This document shows positions 32,430 to 43,200 of a stretch of DNA of 64,000 nt, piece by piece. A program made the position numbers and the translations under genes. The notes under the pieces are model-generated. The model was not told the DNA's origin and did not search any database. It worked only from the letters and a program-made list of their open reading frames with translations. This DNA is from Neurospora tetraspora (taxonomy: Eukaryota > Ascomycota > Sordariomycetes > Sordariales > Sordariaceae): NCBI RefSeq assembly GCF_033439725.1, contig NW_026944392.1, positions 496,001 through 560,000 on the forward strand, read 5' to 3'. Numbering within the stretch: the stretch's first letter is position 1; each line of letters begins with the position of its first letter.

Positions 32430-33770
32430 TGGAATGCCAGACTCAGCCCAGTCTTGTATATGTCTACCCTCACTCAAGCATCTCCTCCACTCTTTCTCCT
32501 CGTTCGTCTTGAAAGGGACCCGGTCGTCGTCCTAGCTAACACCGCTAGAGCCTAGGTCGCGACGTTTGCCTCGGGCAGAGTCATTCGCATCCGCTGGCAT
32601 TGCTAGGATCGCTGGGGTCTCTGACATCGCTCAAATCGCCCGAATCGCTGGAATCGCTGGGATTGCTTGCATCGGCTTGCATCGGTCGCATCAATCGGGT
32701 AACGATTGCCGAGATTGTGATCCTCCTCTTTCCTGCGATCCATGCCCAGATCGCTAGACTGAGCCCAGTCTGGTATTTGTCTACCCTCACTCCATCCACG
32801 CTCCTCCGCTAACTTTCCTGGTAGTCTTTGCTAATTGCGCTCGGTCGGTCGGCATCGAGCGTATTGTTTGCATCGTTCGGGTATCCGTCGGGTATCGGTT
32901 GTCGAGAGATCTTCATCGTCTTCTTTTAGCCTAACACAGAAGGCTCTGCCCGGAGGCTTCCCCAGCTGGCCGGTGCCCCCGACGGCTCCTCGAGGAGCTT
33001 CGTCCATGGGCCCGTCATCCACTGATCCCACCATCCCTCGGCGCTTATGGGGTTCTCCCTAGCGCCTGCAGGATCTTCCCAGATGCCGACCCGCAGAGGC
33101 AAGAGCCTTTGCTGGCACGGGGCTGAGGTGGTTCGTGATGTTAACGTCGACACCCCGGCAGACCGTAGGGAACCACGCGATAGCAACACTCCAAGACATG
33201 GGACTGGGTTTCCTTTGCAGGTTACCGCGGGAGGGTGCCCAGGCCACGGCCTGGACAGCCCTCCCGCAGAAGGTACTTTGTAGGCAAGAACAACCACTGG
33301 GCGGCTCCTTCCAGGCGAGGGACGAAACTCCATGCTGGATTGCGAGACTCACACCACCCCGGTCTTTGTCTACCCTCGTTCCATATACGCCCCTCCTCGA
33401 CCAGCATCGACTCGTCTCCTCGCGCCCGGTTGGGCGGTGCCGCTGGCAACGTCAATATCATCAGTTTCCTTCGGTTGTGGGTAATTCGTAGGCAAGAACC
33501 ACCACTGGGGAGGTGGGCGTCGTCCATGCCTGGATCGCGACACGGAGTCCAGTCTGGTATTTGTCAGCCCTCACTCCATATCTGCTCTCCCTCTACCATC
33601 ATCGACAGTCCTCTCGTCTCGCTCGCTCGGGCGGCGTTTCTCGCAACGTCAATATCGCCAGTTTCGTTCGCCTGGGTGCTTGGTCTCCTCCTCTTTCTGG
33701 CAGATCCCCGCCTGGATCCTGCCTGGCATCTATCCAGCCCGATTCGCCCGTGTGTATGTTCCTCCTCTTA
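32430..33770 (+). repeat. Degenerate tandem repeats of about 200-350 bp
   Basis: The module CCAGTCTGGTATTTGTC followed by TACCCTCACTCCAT recurs near 32450, 32765, 33350 and 33550, with a weaker version near 33715, each followed by a CTCCTC-rich segment. Spacing is irregular and divergence high. I see no coding function. Confidence 0.6.
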
Positions 33771-33869
33771 GCTTATCCGTGGATGGGTTGTTCTCAACAT
33801 TTGTTTCTATCTTTCGCTTCATCCGCTTCGGAGCAGTACTGTGGAGGATGGGAGGGCTCAAGGCTTCGG

Positions 33870-34400
33870 AACGAAAACTCTCTGTCGAGGTGTCATGGAG
33901 GGGGCATCGGTTGGCATTGATATCGGTTGCGCCCAAGGTGCTGGGCGGTCGGAGAGTGTCGCGGTCTTTTCATCGAATATGGTCTCGGTCCCGGTTCCTC
34001 AGAATGAAGCGATAAACGAAGTGAGGGTGTGGCACTCAAACGGTCAGCTCGAACGCTTACGGGAAGGAAGCTTTTCTCTTATTCTTTGTCGAGGTATGGT
34101 CGAGGACGCCACGGTTGGCCACGGATTTGCTCGCTATATCGGCGGGTGATCGGTCGGTGGGTGTCGCGGTCTCTTCTTCAATACGGTCTCGGATACGGTC
34201 TTCTCGGGATGGAGCGATGGGCGGAGCGGGAGTGCGGGACTCGAACGATGGGCTCGAATGATTACGGAGAGAAGGCTTCATTGTTTGTCGAGGTATAGTC
34301 GAGGACGCCAGGGCTGGCCACGAGATTGCCCGCGATAACGGCGGTGATCGGTGGGTCGGTACGGGTCGCGGGCACTTGAAACTGTTATGGTCGTGGTATG
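33870..34400 (+). repeat. Three degenerate tandem units of about 200 bp
   Basis: Units near 33885, 34085 and 34285 share TGTCGAGGTAT-GTCGAGGACGCC, GGCTGGCCACG, GGCGGTGATCGGT and GGGTGTCGCGG, and CGAACG-rich spacers. They are adjacent to the repeat field at 32.4-33.8 kb but different in sequence. Confidence 0.65.
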
Positions 34401-35979
34401 TTCAGCAGGGATCGGTGGAGGACACGCTGGCGCGATGGCGCGGGCTCTTCAGTTAGCCACGAGATGCTTGTTAGCCTTCGGGCCAGCAAAGGGCACGTCA
34501 ACAAGGAAAGGGTCGTCACTTGCCTGGCCGCCACCACGGTACGCTTGATAATATCTTCAGCTGTTGCTGGCGATGGGTGTCCGAGAACAGGGGGAACTGA
34601 TGGTTGGCGTCGAGGATGGATGAGGTGGGATTGCCACGCGTGGTGCATGCGGGGAGAAAATCTGTGTTGCTAGGGGAACGCGCATGGGTGGCCGACGCGC
34701 TCTCACGGGTAAACAAGGGTAACCACAACAATGCCGAGGCATGTTGGAACTTGGAATCCATGGCCCTGTATCAGTGGACAACTCCATGGACGGGTGGATC
34801 CCAAACCTCGGTGCCGTCGGGGCAAACAAACCAACAGTCGCTGGCCATTTCCGTGCGCTTCCAAAAACCTCCCGCTTCACCAACGCTCCGGCGCGCATCG
34901 TTTGCGTCACGAGGGGGCGTCCGCCGATGACCCAGTGGCTCCCTCGACGCGCGCAGCGGTTCGCGCATGGGTTCGCGCATGGGCTGCTGTGCACAGCGGG
35001 CATAAGTAAACAAGCAAGCAGGGAACGATATTGGCCACATGGAAGTACATTGTTCAGATATCAACAAAGGGTTTCAATGGGCAAGTCCAATGTCACAAAG
35101 GCATTCTTTGATGACAGTGAGGGAATCATGGAACCAGCAGAGAACAAAGCAGGAGGGCATGGGCGGGGAAGGAGTCTTTCGGAGGACCATGAAAGCACCA
35201 GGGGCAGGAGCAGATCAACAAACAGTCACAGGTCCCCGTCCATAAGGGGTTAGTTCCTTCCCTCGCTGTTTGCTGATCATATATTTCGGCATTCTTCGTG
35301 AAGGTGCAAAGCACGGGCCGTCCTATTGAGCATCGGTCGTTCCTATTGTGCAACTTGGGGCTCCACTTGGTTTTATCTCGTATCCCTGCACTTGCAGCTT
35401 GGTACCCCCGTCACCTTCCCGATTGAACTTTCCTGAGAACCTTGATTGGCTGCACCGATGGGGGCTCTCGACAACTTAAACTCAACGACAGTCATCCAAT
35501 GTGTCGCTGGCGCTGCGCAACAAAGTTGCATCTCACGAATGGCGGTTTTTTTTTCTGGAATTGGCCTCAATTTGGATTTGGCGCAATTCGGCTGGGCGTC
35601 TTCAGGTTTTGTCTCTATATAATGATGACTCCTCCAGGCGGCCAAGAACCTGTGCTTTTGGTCGTCCGAACTCCCACACTCGTCCCTTGCCCTGCCATAC
35701 ACAACATCAGACGAAAGCCCAAAAATGGAGCGGTTGGGACGGATTCACTCAGCAGTCTTCATTTGTCCCTGGAATGACTGTTTTGTGAACAGTCCCCTTG
35801 AACGGGCATTCTGGCTGATTCGGAAAGCGACCGTGGAAAGGGTCGGTTGAGTTAAATGCCCCTTTGATTTCTTTCATGTTTTCTCGTGCACTCCCTTTCA
35901 ACTGCACAGGCAACTCAACACATTGTATCGGCAGAGCATCTACCGAAGAGACTGCAAACAAGCCAGAGACAGCGACAAT
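34400..35979. other. No supportable gene; 5' flank of copy l at the right end
   Basis: A 170-codon plus-strand frame (34741-35253) ends in an Arg/Ser-rich segment (GRGRSLSEDHESTRGRSRS) but has an overlapping minus-strand frame and no recognised domain. A TATA-like TCTATATAATG at about 35611 could belong to copy l. Confidence 0.35.
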
Positions 35980-37003
35980 ATGCCCGTTGTCAAAGATCCC
36001 CCGGCCTTTGACGGCCACGCAAATCATGCTGCTTCAGGTATGCGACCTAATGTCCTAATCAACGTGCAGATGCATAACGTACATCGTTCACATGTAAGAC
36101 AAGAAGGCTAAACATGCACATTTTCTAGACCCAATTGCCCTGAAGACCACCTTCGGCGGCTCTGAAGAGCCTTATCCCATTGCCCTCCTGGAGGATGCCG
36201 CCTCTGATGCGGCCCATCCCATCCGCGATTCAACCAGCGACTCGGGTCATCACAACCATACCACTCATCTCATCGTCGACGACAACGCCGTTCGCAATTG
36301 CAACAATTACGACAGCCAGCGTGCTAATGAACACGGCTGCGGACGTTACCGTGTTATCACGGACGACCTGATTGATCCGATCCTACTTGCTTGGGAGGAG
36401 GATCACAAGATCGCATTTTTTACTCATCGCATGGGTGCTTCCACGGATAGCTACTCGGACAGCGACATCCTCCTCAAGACCTCTGTCAACTTCATCTTGA
36501 ATGCCACCGCAAGGGCTCCGATCACTGGCTTTTATGCCCCGGCCACATGCAACTTCCCGAACCCGGCAAACACGTTCCTTGCCTCGAACCACCACATGAC
36601 CGGAAATCACAGCACCGGTACCTCCAGCCCTAACTTCGTTAATCCTATTCCCGGCTCATCCAACATGACGCGCCCTAACTCCATCCAACCCACCAACACC
36701 CATCACGTCGCCAAAGTCACTGCACCCAAGCCACAGGTTGCCTCGGCCCATCGCTCCATCACCAAAGCGGGTGTCAAGAAATCTACCATCACCAAATGCC
36801 GGGAGTGCAAAGTTCGCGCCGTCTAGCAAGCGGGCGCTTACAAATGCAAGAGCTGCCTCAAGAACAAGCCAGGCAAGGCCGGCTGGGCCCAGATTTACGA
36901 ATGGGCCGCCCAGGGCATTCTCACATGCACCGACTGTATGAAGCGCCCACAGCGCGCGGCTGGTAAGCTGTGCGACGAGTGTTTCCAGAGAGAGGAGGAG
37001 TGA
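35980..37003 (+). CDS. Copy l: clean two-exon UAG-straddling family member
   Basis: Exon 1 is 35980-36037 (MPVVKDPPAFDGHANHAAS). The intron is 36038-36128 (GTATGC donor, GGCTAAAC branch, TTCTAG acceptor, 91 nt). Exon 2 is clean to UAG at 36824-36826 after 251 residues, then clean for 58 more to TGA at 37001-37003. Mid-protein is YRVITDDLIDPILLAWEEDHK, minus its last residue, shared with copy m. The domain reads KCRECKVRAV, UAG, QAGAYKC, KSC, EWAAQGILTCTDC, MKRPQRAAGKLCDEC: four Cys-x2-Cys pairs, with the UAG between pairs one and two. There is no basic tail beyond FQREEE. It is the best copy for testing recoding because splicing and both frames are unambiguous. Confidence 0.86.
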
Positions 37004-37389
37004 TGGGCTAGAGGTCATGAGCACATTCACTGCACCGGAACTTGTAACCCAAGAAGGAGGAAGGGACGATCACTTCCAGGAGGGGCGGATGTTCGGTAGT
37101 GGGGTTCATTGGTGGAGTGCCAAGGAATGGGTTGAGACTGATGGAGGAAGGGACGATGAGCAGCTAGAACCTCCTGCGCACACGTAGGAAAGTGCAGCAT
37201 GGTACATATAGCAATACCACGTCGAAGGAATTTCACCAACACTTCTGGCATTACATGTCGTGAACCGTACTTTCATCAATCCCAATATCCATACTCATAC
37301 CATTCTAACTGTATCTATACCTATATATCGTAACCCGTAAACATCAAAACCGTAAGATAATCTAGTTATCCTCGCCCTTCGAGCTACTC

Positions 37390-37971
37390 GAAATCGGCAC
37401 CACCCATTTTTCCTCTCTCGGCAATCCCCACGACAACATCTTTCCTACCTTAGCGACGACACGATCGACGACAAGAATGACAGCGACGCTAATAATGTCG
37501 TCCATGACTCCCACAATTCTGGCTTCAGCATGAAGGAAATCGGTCACTATCGCATTGTCACCGACAACCTCATCGACCCCATTCTCCTCCACTGGGAGGC
37601 TGATCACAAGACGACGATCAGTGGCCATCTCATCGCGAATGTTGAGACCATTCTTGCCCAAGGCAACACCAAGGCCCCCATCAGTTTTGTCCTTGTCCTG
37701 AATGACGCTCCGATCAGCGCTCAGCCCTTATTCACTTTTCCCAACCACTCCACCACTGTCATGCCTCAGACAAGTGCAAGGTCCGTGCCGTCTAGCAGAC
37801 GGGCACCTATACGTGCGCTAGGTGTCTTCTCAACAAGCCCGGCAAGGCCGGCTGGGCTCGGATTGAGGAGTGGGCGAGCCAGGGAATTTGACTTGCACAG
37901 ATTGTATGAGCCGCCCCCAGCGTGCTCAGGGCAAGCTGTGCACCCAGTGCTTTAGCGGAGACGAGGAGTGA
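37390..37971 (+). pseudogene. Copy m of the UAG-straddling family, frameshifted
   Basis: It is closest to copy l: HYRIVTDNLIDPILLHWEAD is shared. The frame changes near 37770, just before DKCKVRAV, UAG (37793-37795), QTGTYTC, ARC, EEWASQGI. A further one-base loss follows, and the frame reads LTCTDCMSRPQRAQGKLC, TQC and TGA at 37969-37971. The first exon was not found. The residues flanking the UAG are identical in type to copy l (VRAV before it, Gln codon after it). Confidence 0.7.
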
Positions 37972-38684
37972 ACTGAGCTCACTTGCCGGGCCGGAACCCG
38001 TAGGCCGTAATCCAAGACATGTAAGACACGTTACTGGACATGAACACTGTTAACCAACTCTTCATTTTGATCTTCTGACCTGTTGCTTAAACTTCAATCA
38101 CTTGTGCTCGTTTCGCAATAACCTCCCCGACTTCTCGACAAACCAAGAAGCGCAGCACCGAAGCTGTTCAACATCCCGCTAATCTACACAGGACATGACA
38201 ACACGACAAGGAAGACCTTCTAGTCAAGGATTGAGGACGGTTCACCATGTGAATTGACATTGCAGATTTCGGCTGACCATCAGAGTTAGAAACCGTCTGA
38301 ACTCCTCGGGTCCAGCAGAACATCCTCCTTCACCAGTTTTTGTCCAGGTTCGGTCTTCGAGAGACACGATTGGACAGGCGAGATCGGCAATTCAAGATCG
38401 GATGACAGTCTCGGTTACGTGTTAGCAGTGTTCTGACTTACAATTTGCGAGGTTACTATAGAGGTAGTCCCCACTCACTGATTTGGATTGCGACCGGGCA
38501 ACTTTGGAGGTACTTGTAGTGCGCTCTCCGCTCTGGTCTATCTGCTGTAACCCTTCAACCAAATAATATTAACGCTGCGGGTTTAAGCTTACCTACCCAA
38601 CACACTCTTCTAATTATTGACAACAATCACGGTCCCAGGAAAAGACATTTACCAATATAGCCCCCGTTGGACTTTTCTCCCATC

Positions 38685-39824
38685 ATGGACCGAAGAAAGT
38701 GCGGAGGGTTCCTGCAATTGTGCATGGACGTAGATTTCAAGACCACCTATCCTTTTGCCTTGCTGAATAAAGAGCAGGGTAAGACTCACCCAATATCAAT
38801 ACGAGGCCCGCCTTGAAAACCGTATACTGACAACAATTGCTTCCACAGTCGAGGAGCTTGAGGCACTCAGGCTTGAGTTTGTTGAGTTGGTCGACAAGGC
38901 CGATGACGAGACTTGGCGCCGTGTTTGCGACCAATGGGCTCGTCCTTTCGAGGACGTTGTGGGATTTCCCTATATGCTCCTGAAGACGTGTGGTATGGGA
39001 ACGAACAGTTGGCTCTTCCGACACATCAGCAAGCTGGCTTCTCGGGGGTTTCAGGCAACTCTGGCGCTCCGATGGGCCCGAAAGAAACTGTTGGGAACAT
39101 GAATCTCCACGGAAACGTGACCGCAACAAAGAACCCTATCTCCTACGAGGCAGCCCTTGCGTCCTGGAACGAAGGGCTTCTTTCTGGCTTGCCGAACGCC
39201 GGACCCCAGTACCAGAACCAAACCCCCCCGAACCACAACCATCCCATCCAAAACTATCCCATTCAGAACCAATTCAACCAGAACCAACTCAACCAGAGCT
39301 ATCCCATGCATAGCCAACTCAACCAGAGCTATCCCATCCAGAACCAACTCAACCAGAGCTATCCCATCCAGAACCAACTCAACCAGAGCTATCCCATCCA
39401 GAACCAACTCAACCCCATGGTATCTGTCCAACTTCCAGGGGACAGCCCTCAAAACAACTTCATCGGTCAAGTCCTGGCCGCTCCTCCCCAACCCGTGATC
39501 GCAGCTCCTCACGCCGGGCCTGCGAACGACCCCCCCGGTGCACTCCCAAGACCGACCAAACCATGCGACAGGTGCCAATCGCGTCCAATCTAGCAGACTG
39601 GCGCCAGATTGTGCATTGAATGTCTTGAGAATGGCCCTGGCCCGCGAAAGCGAGCAGCGATAGAGAGGAACCGCCTGATGGGCTTGCGGACATGCTCTAA
39701 CTGCATGTACCGGCCTCAGAGGGCGACGGGACGTCATTGCCAGCGTTGCTTCAACAACGCGCATGGTATCCCGAATCCTCCAGAGGAGGATGAAATGGCG
39801 GGGGGCGAAGAGGAAGAGGATTAG
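38685..39824 (+). CDS. Copy n of the UAG-straddling family
   Basis: Exon 1 starts at about 38685 (MDRRKCGGFLQLCMDVDF) and ends at 38778. The intron is 38779-38848 (GTAAGA donor, CCACAG acceptor). Exon 2 opens EELEALRLEFVELVDKADDE; near 38968 one base is missing in a C run, after which the good frame is LYAPEDVWYGNEQL. A ten-residue LNQSYPIQNQ repeat (30-bp units, about four) occupies 39286-39416. The domain reads KPCDRCQSRPI, UAG (39591-39593), QTGARLC, IEC, GLRTCSNC, MYRPQRATGRHCQRC, then an acidic end (GGEEEED) and TAG. The 76 post-UAG codons are clean. The shift could be a base-call error or real damage. Confidence 0.7.
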
Positions 39825-40148
39825 AGGAGTAAGGGTGGAAGGTGTTAAGGAGAATGAAAGGGCAAGGGCGCCCAGCAATGGAGGAAAGAGGGGAAGCAGC
39901 GACCCTTCGGTGGCTGGTATTAGAAGCAGGAACGATCCTGTCGTGACACTTGATGGAGGTGCTCGCAGCATGGCGCGGATGCAGGTGGGTCCCAGTCGAA
40001 GCAGGATGCACAAATCCAGAAGGCGCAGACGGGGGCCGCAATGCAGGAGCTGGGCACCCAGGAAAGCAGAGACAGCGCATATCTACTCAAGTAGGATGAT
40101 CGAGGGTAAACTGGGTTGGCACGTTCTGCAGTGATGGAGGTGTACATG

Positions 40149-40277
40149 TCTTGGACCGTCACGAAGTAGGGACAAAGAAGGCGAGAGAGAAGTTGATGTA
40201 TTTAAAAGGAAGACAAGGCTACGAACGAACGCGGGGAAAAGTTAGTTAAGGAAGGTGGTGTTGGGAAGTGGGCCCAG
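40149..40277. repeat. Left copy of a 129-bp direct duplication flanking the large AT-rich block
   Basis: It matches 62307-62435 at a constant offset of 22158 bases. The differences I see are transitions, several of them C-to-T or G-to-A in this copy next to the AT-rich block. It lies downstream of copy n. Confidence 0.8.
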
Positions 40278-43200
40278 GTAGCTATAGCGTAAATATTACG
40301 TTAAGCTTTTCCTTATTGAAACGCTCTATAATTTTTTTTAAATATACCTCTTAATATAGGTAGATATAATAGTTAGGTCTATCTCTAACGATCGAATATC
40401 TTAAAAAAGAAGAAGTATTACTAATATCTTTAATATTGAATATAGAATTAAGAGTACTAGTTATTATATTTATATCGGTTTAAGTAAATTTAATAATTGA
40501 GAGGTCGTCGATGTAAAGTAGAATAATAATATTAATCTTCTTATTCTTAAATACGTAGCTATTTATTGTAAATAGTTCGAAACTTACTATTTTTATTTCT
40601 AGTATTATTATTTTACATTATTAAATTACTAATTTTTAAAGGTTATAGAGCGCTTTATTCAAATAACATACCCTACTTATTCTATCCTCGAAACCAATTG
40701 GCTATATAACGTAAATTACCTCCTTCTTTAGTACTAGGGCGTGTGGCGGTGCTGGCAGTCAGCGACCCACATGTGGGTCCCGCTATCGCTTGTGCGACCA
40801 GGATATTTATTTGGGTTTGCACGCTTGTATCTAGTTCTTCTCTTCTTTTCTTCTCGCCATCTGAAATCTTCTGTCATAGATGGAATCTTAGCTTGGCCTT
40901 CGACCCTCCCATACTGTGCTCTTGCAGGGCGTTTAAGTACGCGGTTACTATATTAAATTAGTAATATTCTAAGTCTATCGTTACTACTAATATAATAAAG
41001 ATTTTTATATTGGAGGTGTAAATAACGGTTAAATATACTTTATAAAGTATATAATAACTATATTCAAAGTTATTATATATTACTTAGCGAGCTCTATTAT
41101 AAATCTATAAATTAGCTGTATTAAACTTCTAATTAAGGATCTATTTGCCCGGTATAATTTTAACTCCTTTTACTTAATCGATAAAATCCTATATACTAAA
41201 TTCAATTAATTTATTTATTTATTCCTTTATAGTAGGGTATAAGAATTCCTTAAAATCGTTCCTCTTAATAGGTTTTTTATATAATTTTAGTAAATATAAT
41301 ACTTAACCGGTAGTCGCTAATAATAGGTAGAAGTTTATTTTTAGCGAAGGCTTTAGGTCTATATTCTCGACCGTAATTAGAACGATGGTTACGTACGCTT
41401 GAAATACCCTCTTTCCTTTAGTAATTAGGTTGCCCTTAATATTATATTAATTTTATTATTTGTATTTATTCTATATATTCTATTTAGGTTTTAAGTTCCT
41501 TATTAAGGCATTTATAAGGGGACTATTAGTTTTCCTTTTAAATTTCGTTTTTTAAAGTAGGTATAAGGTATTCGGTATAGTAAATTCGCTATCCTTATTT
41601 GGGTAAATATTTAAGATAGTAATTACAAAATTAATTTATATATTTATATCCTTATCGTTGCTTAGTAGGAGGACGGGAACTTCGGATAATTAAATATTTT
41701 AACGTAGGCGGAGTAGGCCGTCTAATATACTACTTAGTATTAAGTAGGTAATTATAGTCGTATTATTCTTATTATTTATCTTAGCAGCCGGCGGGGTTAT
41801 CGAAGTAAGTTAGAGTAAGGAGGTATTACCTATATTAAAATGGGGTTCGTATTCGAAGGTAAGTATTATAGAATCTTTATAATATATATTATTAAACATT
41901 GCCTCGTAAATTAGCGGGGTTTCGTTAATAACGGTGTTAAGGGGATATTATTTTTTAATAAACTTAGCGTCTTTAATATAAATTACTTTATTACTATTAT
42001 TTAATTTAATACAATAACGTTTTCTAATTAGTCCCTTATAGCTATAAAGCTTGCCTATAATTACCTTCGCTACTATCTTTCTTCCCCTAAGCTTCTCTTT
42101 TTTATTATAAATATAACGTAAGCGGTCGCGCTATATGCCCTAAAGTAATAGACGTGAGGCTAATATTATTCGGCTAGGAATCCGATTAATTTTATAAAGA
42201 CTTCGAGCGGGGAGATGTTATTTAGCGCGGGGTAAGGGAGTTAATTAAAAATAAAAATATCAACTGCTTTTACGAATAATGAATATAATTCTAGAAACTT
42301 TATTTTTAAATTAATTATTTTGCTACTTTTAATAACTATACGGCTATATCTTTCGGTTATAGGGTTTTATTCAAGGTAGTTTAGGATTATAACAATTAAT
42401 ATTATAATTCTATTCTCATATTAGACGCGTAGTTTAGCGATAGCATATTTCATTCCATTATTAATATAAACTACCTATATATGAATACTAGTTTATTTTT
42501 TGATGTATTTAATAAAGTTAGTTAAGGATTGGAAACTATTAAATTTCTTACCTAGGGTGAAGTACTATGAGTATTTCGAATATCGATTTATAATATATAT
42601 AGCGTAGTTCTAGCTATTTAACCCCTCTAGCTTATAGGGGATTGAATTGATATAGATTTTAGTTAGTATTTATGAAGTTACAGGGAGGGGGTTATATAAA
42701 ATAATTTTAATAGATTTTCCAAGGTCGTAAAAGTAATAACGATAAATCTTTGCTTCCTTTTTATTAATAAGGATACTTATTTTCTAGTATATTAAAAGAA
42801 TTCTTTAAATATTTACGTATATGAAGCGGCGATATATAATAGCGTAATTAATTATATTAAGGGCAGCTAGTATAATTATTTTAATAATGATAAAAACGGA
42901 GAATTCTTTTAATTTGGAGATTATTTAAATATTCAGTATGGTAATATTTAAGTCCTAATAGAATTGAATTATTGTTTAGTTATTGCGTTTAACCGAAATT
43001 TCGTTATTTTTGCGGTTGATAACGAAACTTACTTTCTTTATTTGGCCAACTGAGACTAGATTTAGCGGGGTATTCTTACTTAAAATAACGTTATATAATA
43101 TTAAATTTGCGTCCTAACCGCTTAGGTACGGATTTTTAAAAGTAATTTAATTACTATAGGTTGCTTGGGCCTTGCCGCCATTCGCTACGTTAAATACAAT

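Noticed and set aside
490-39595. Independent RIP hits producing the same UAG in 13 copies
   Set aside because: The flanking domain is not AT-biased, other CAG and TGG codons nearby are intact, and the copies are highly diverged. One ancestral UAG kept by selection is simpler. RIP may still have made the first one.
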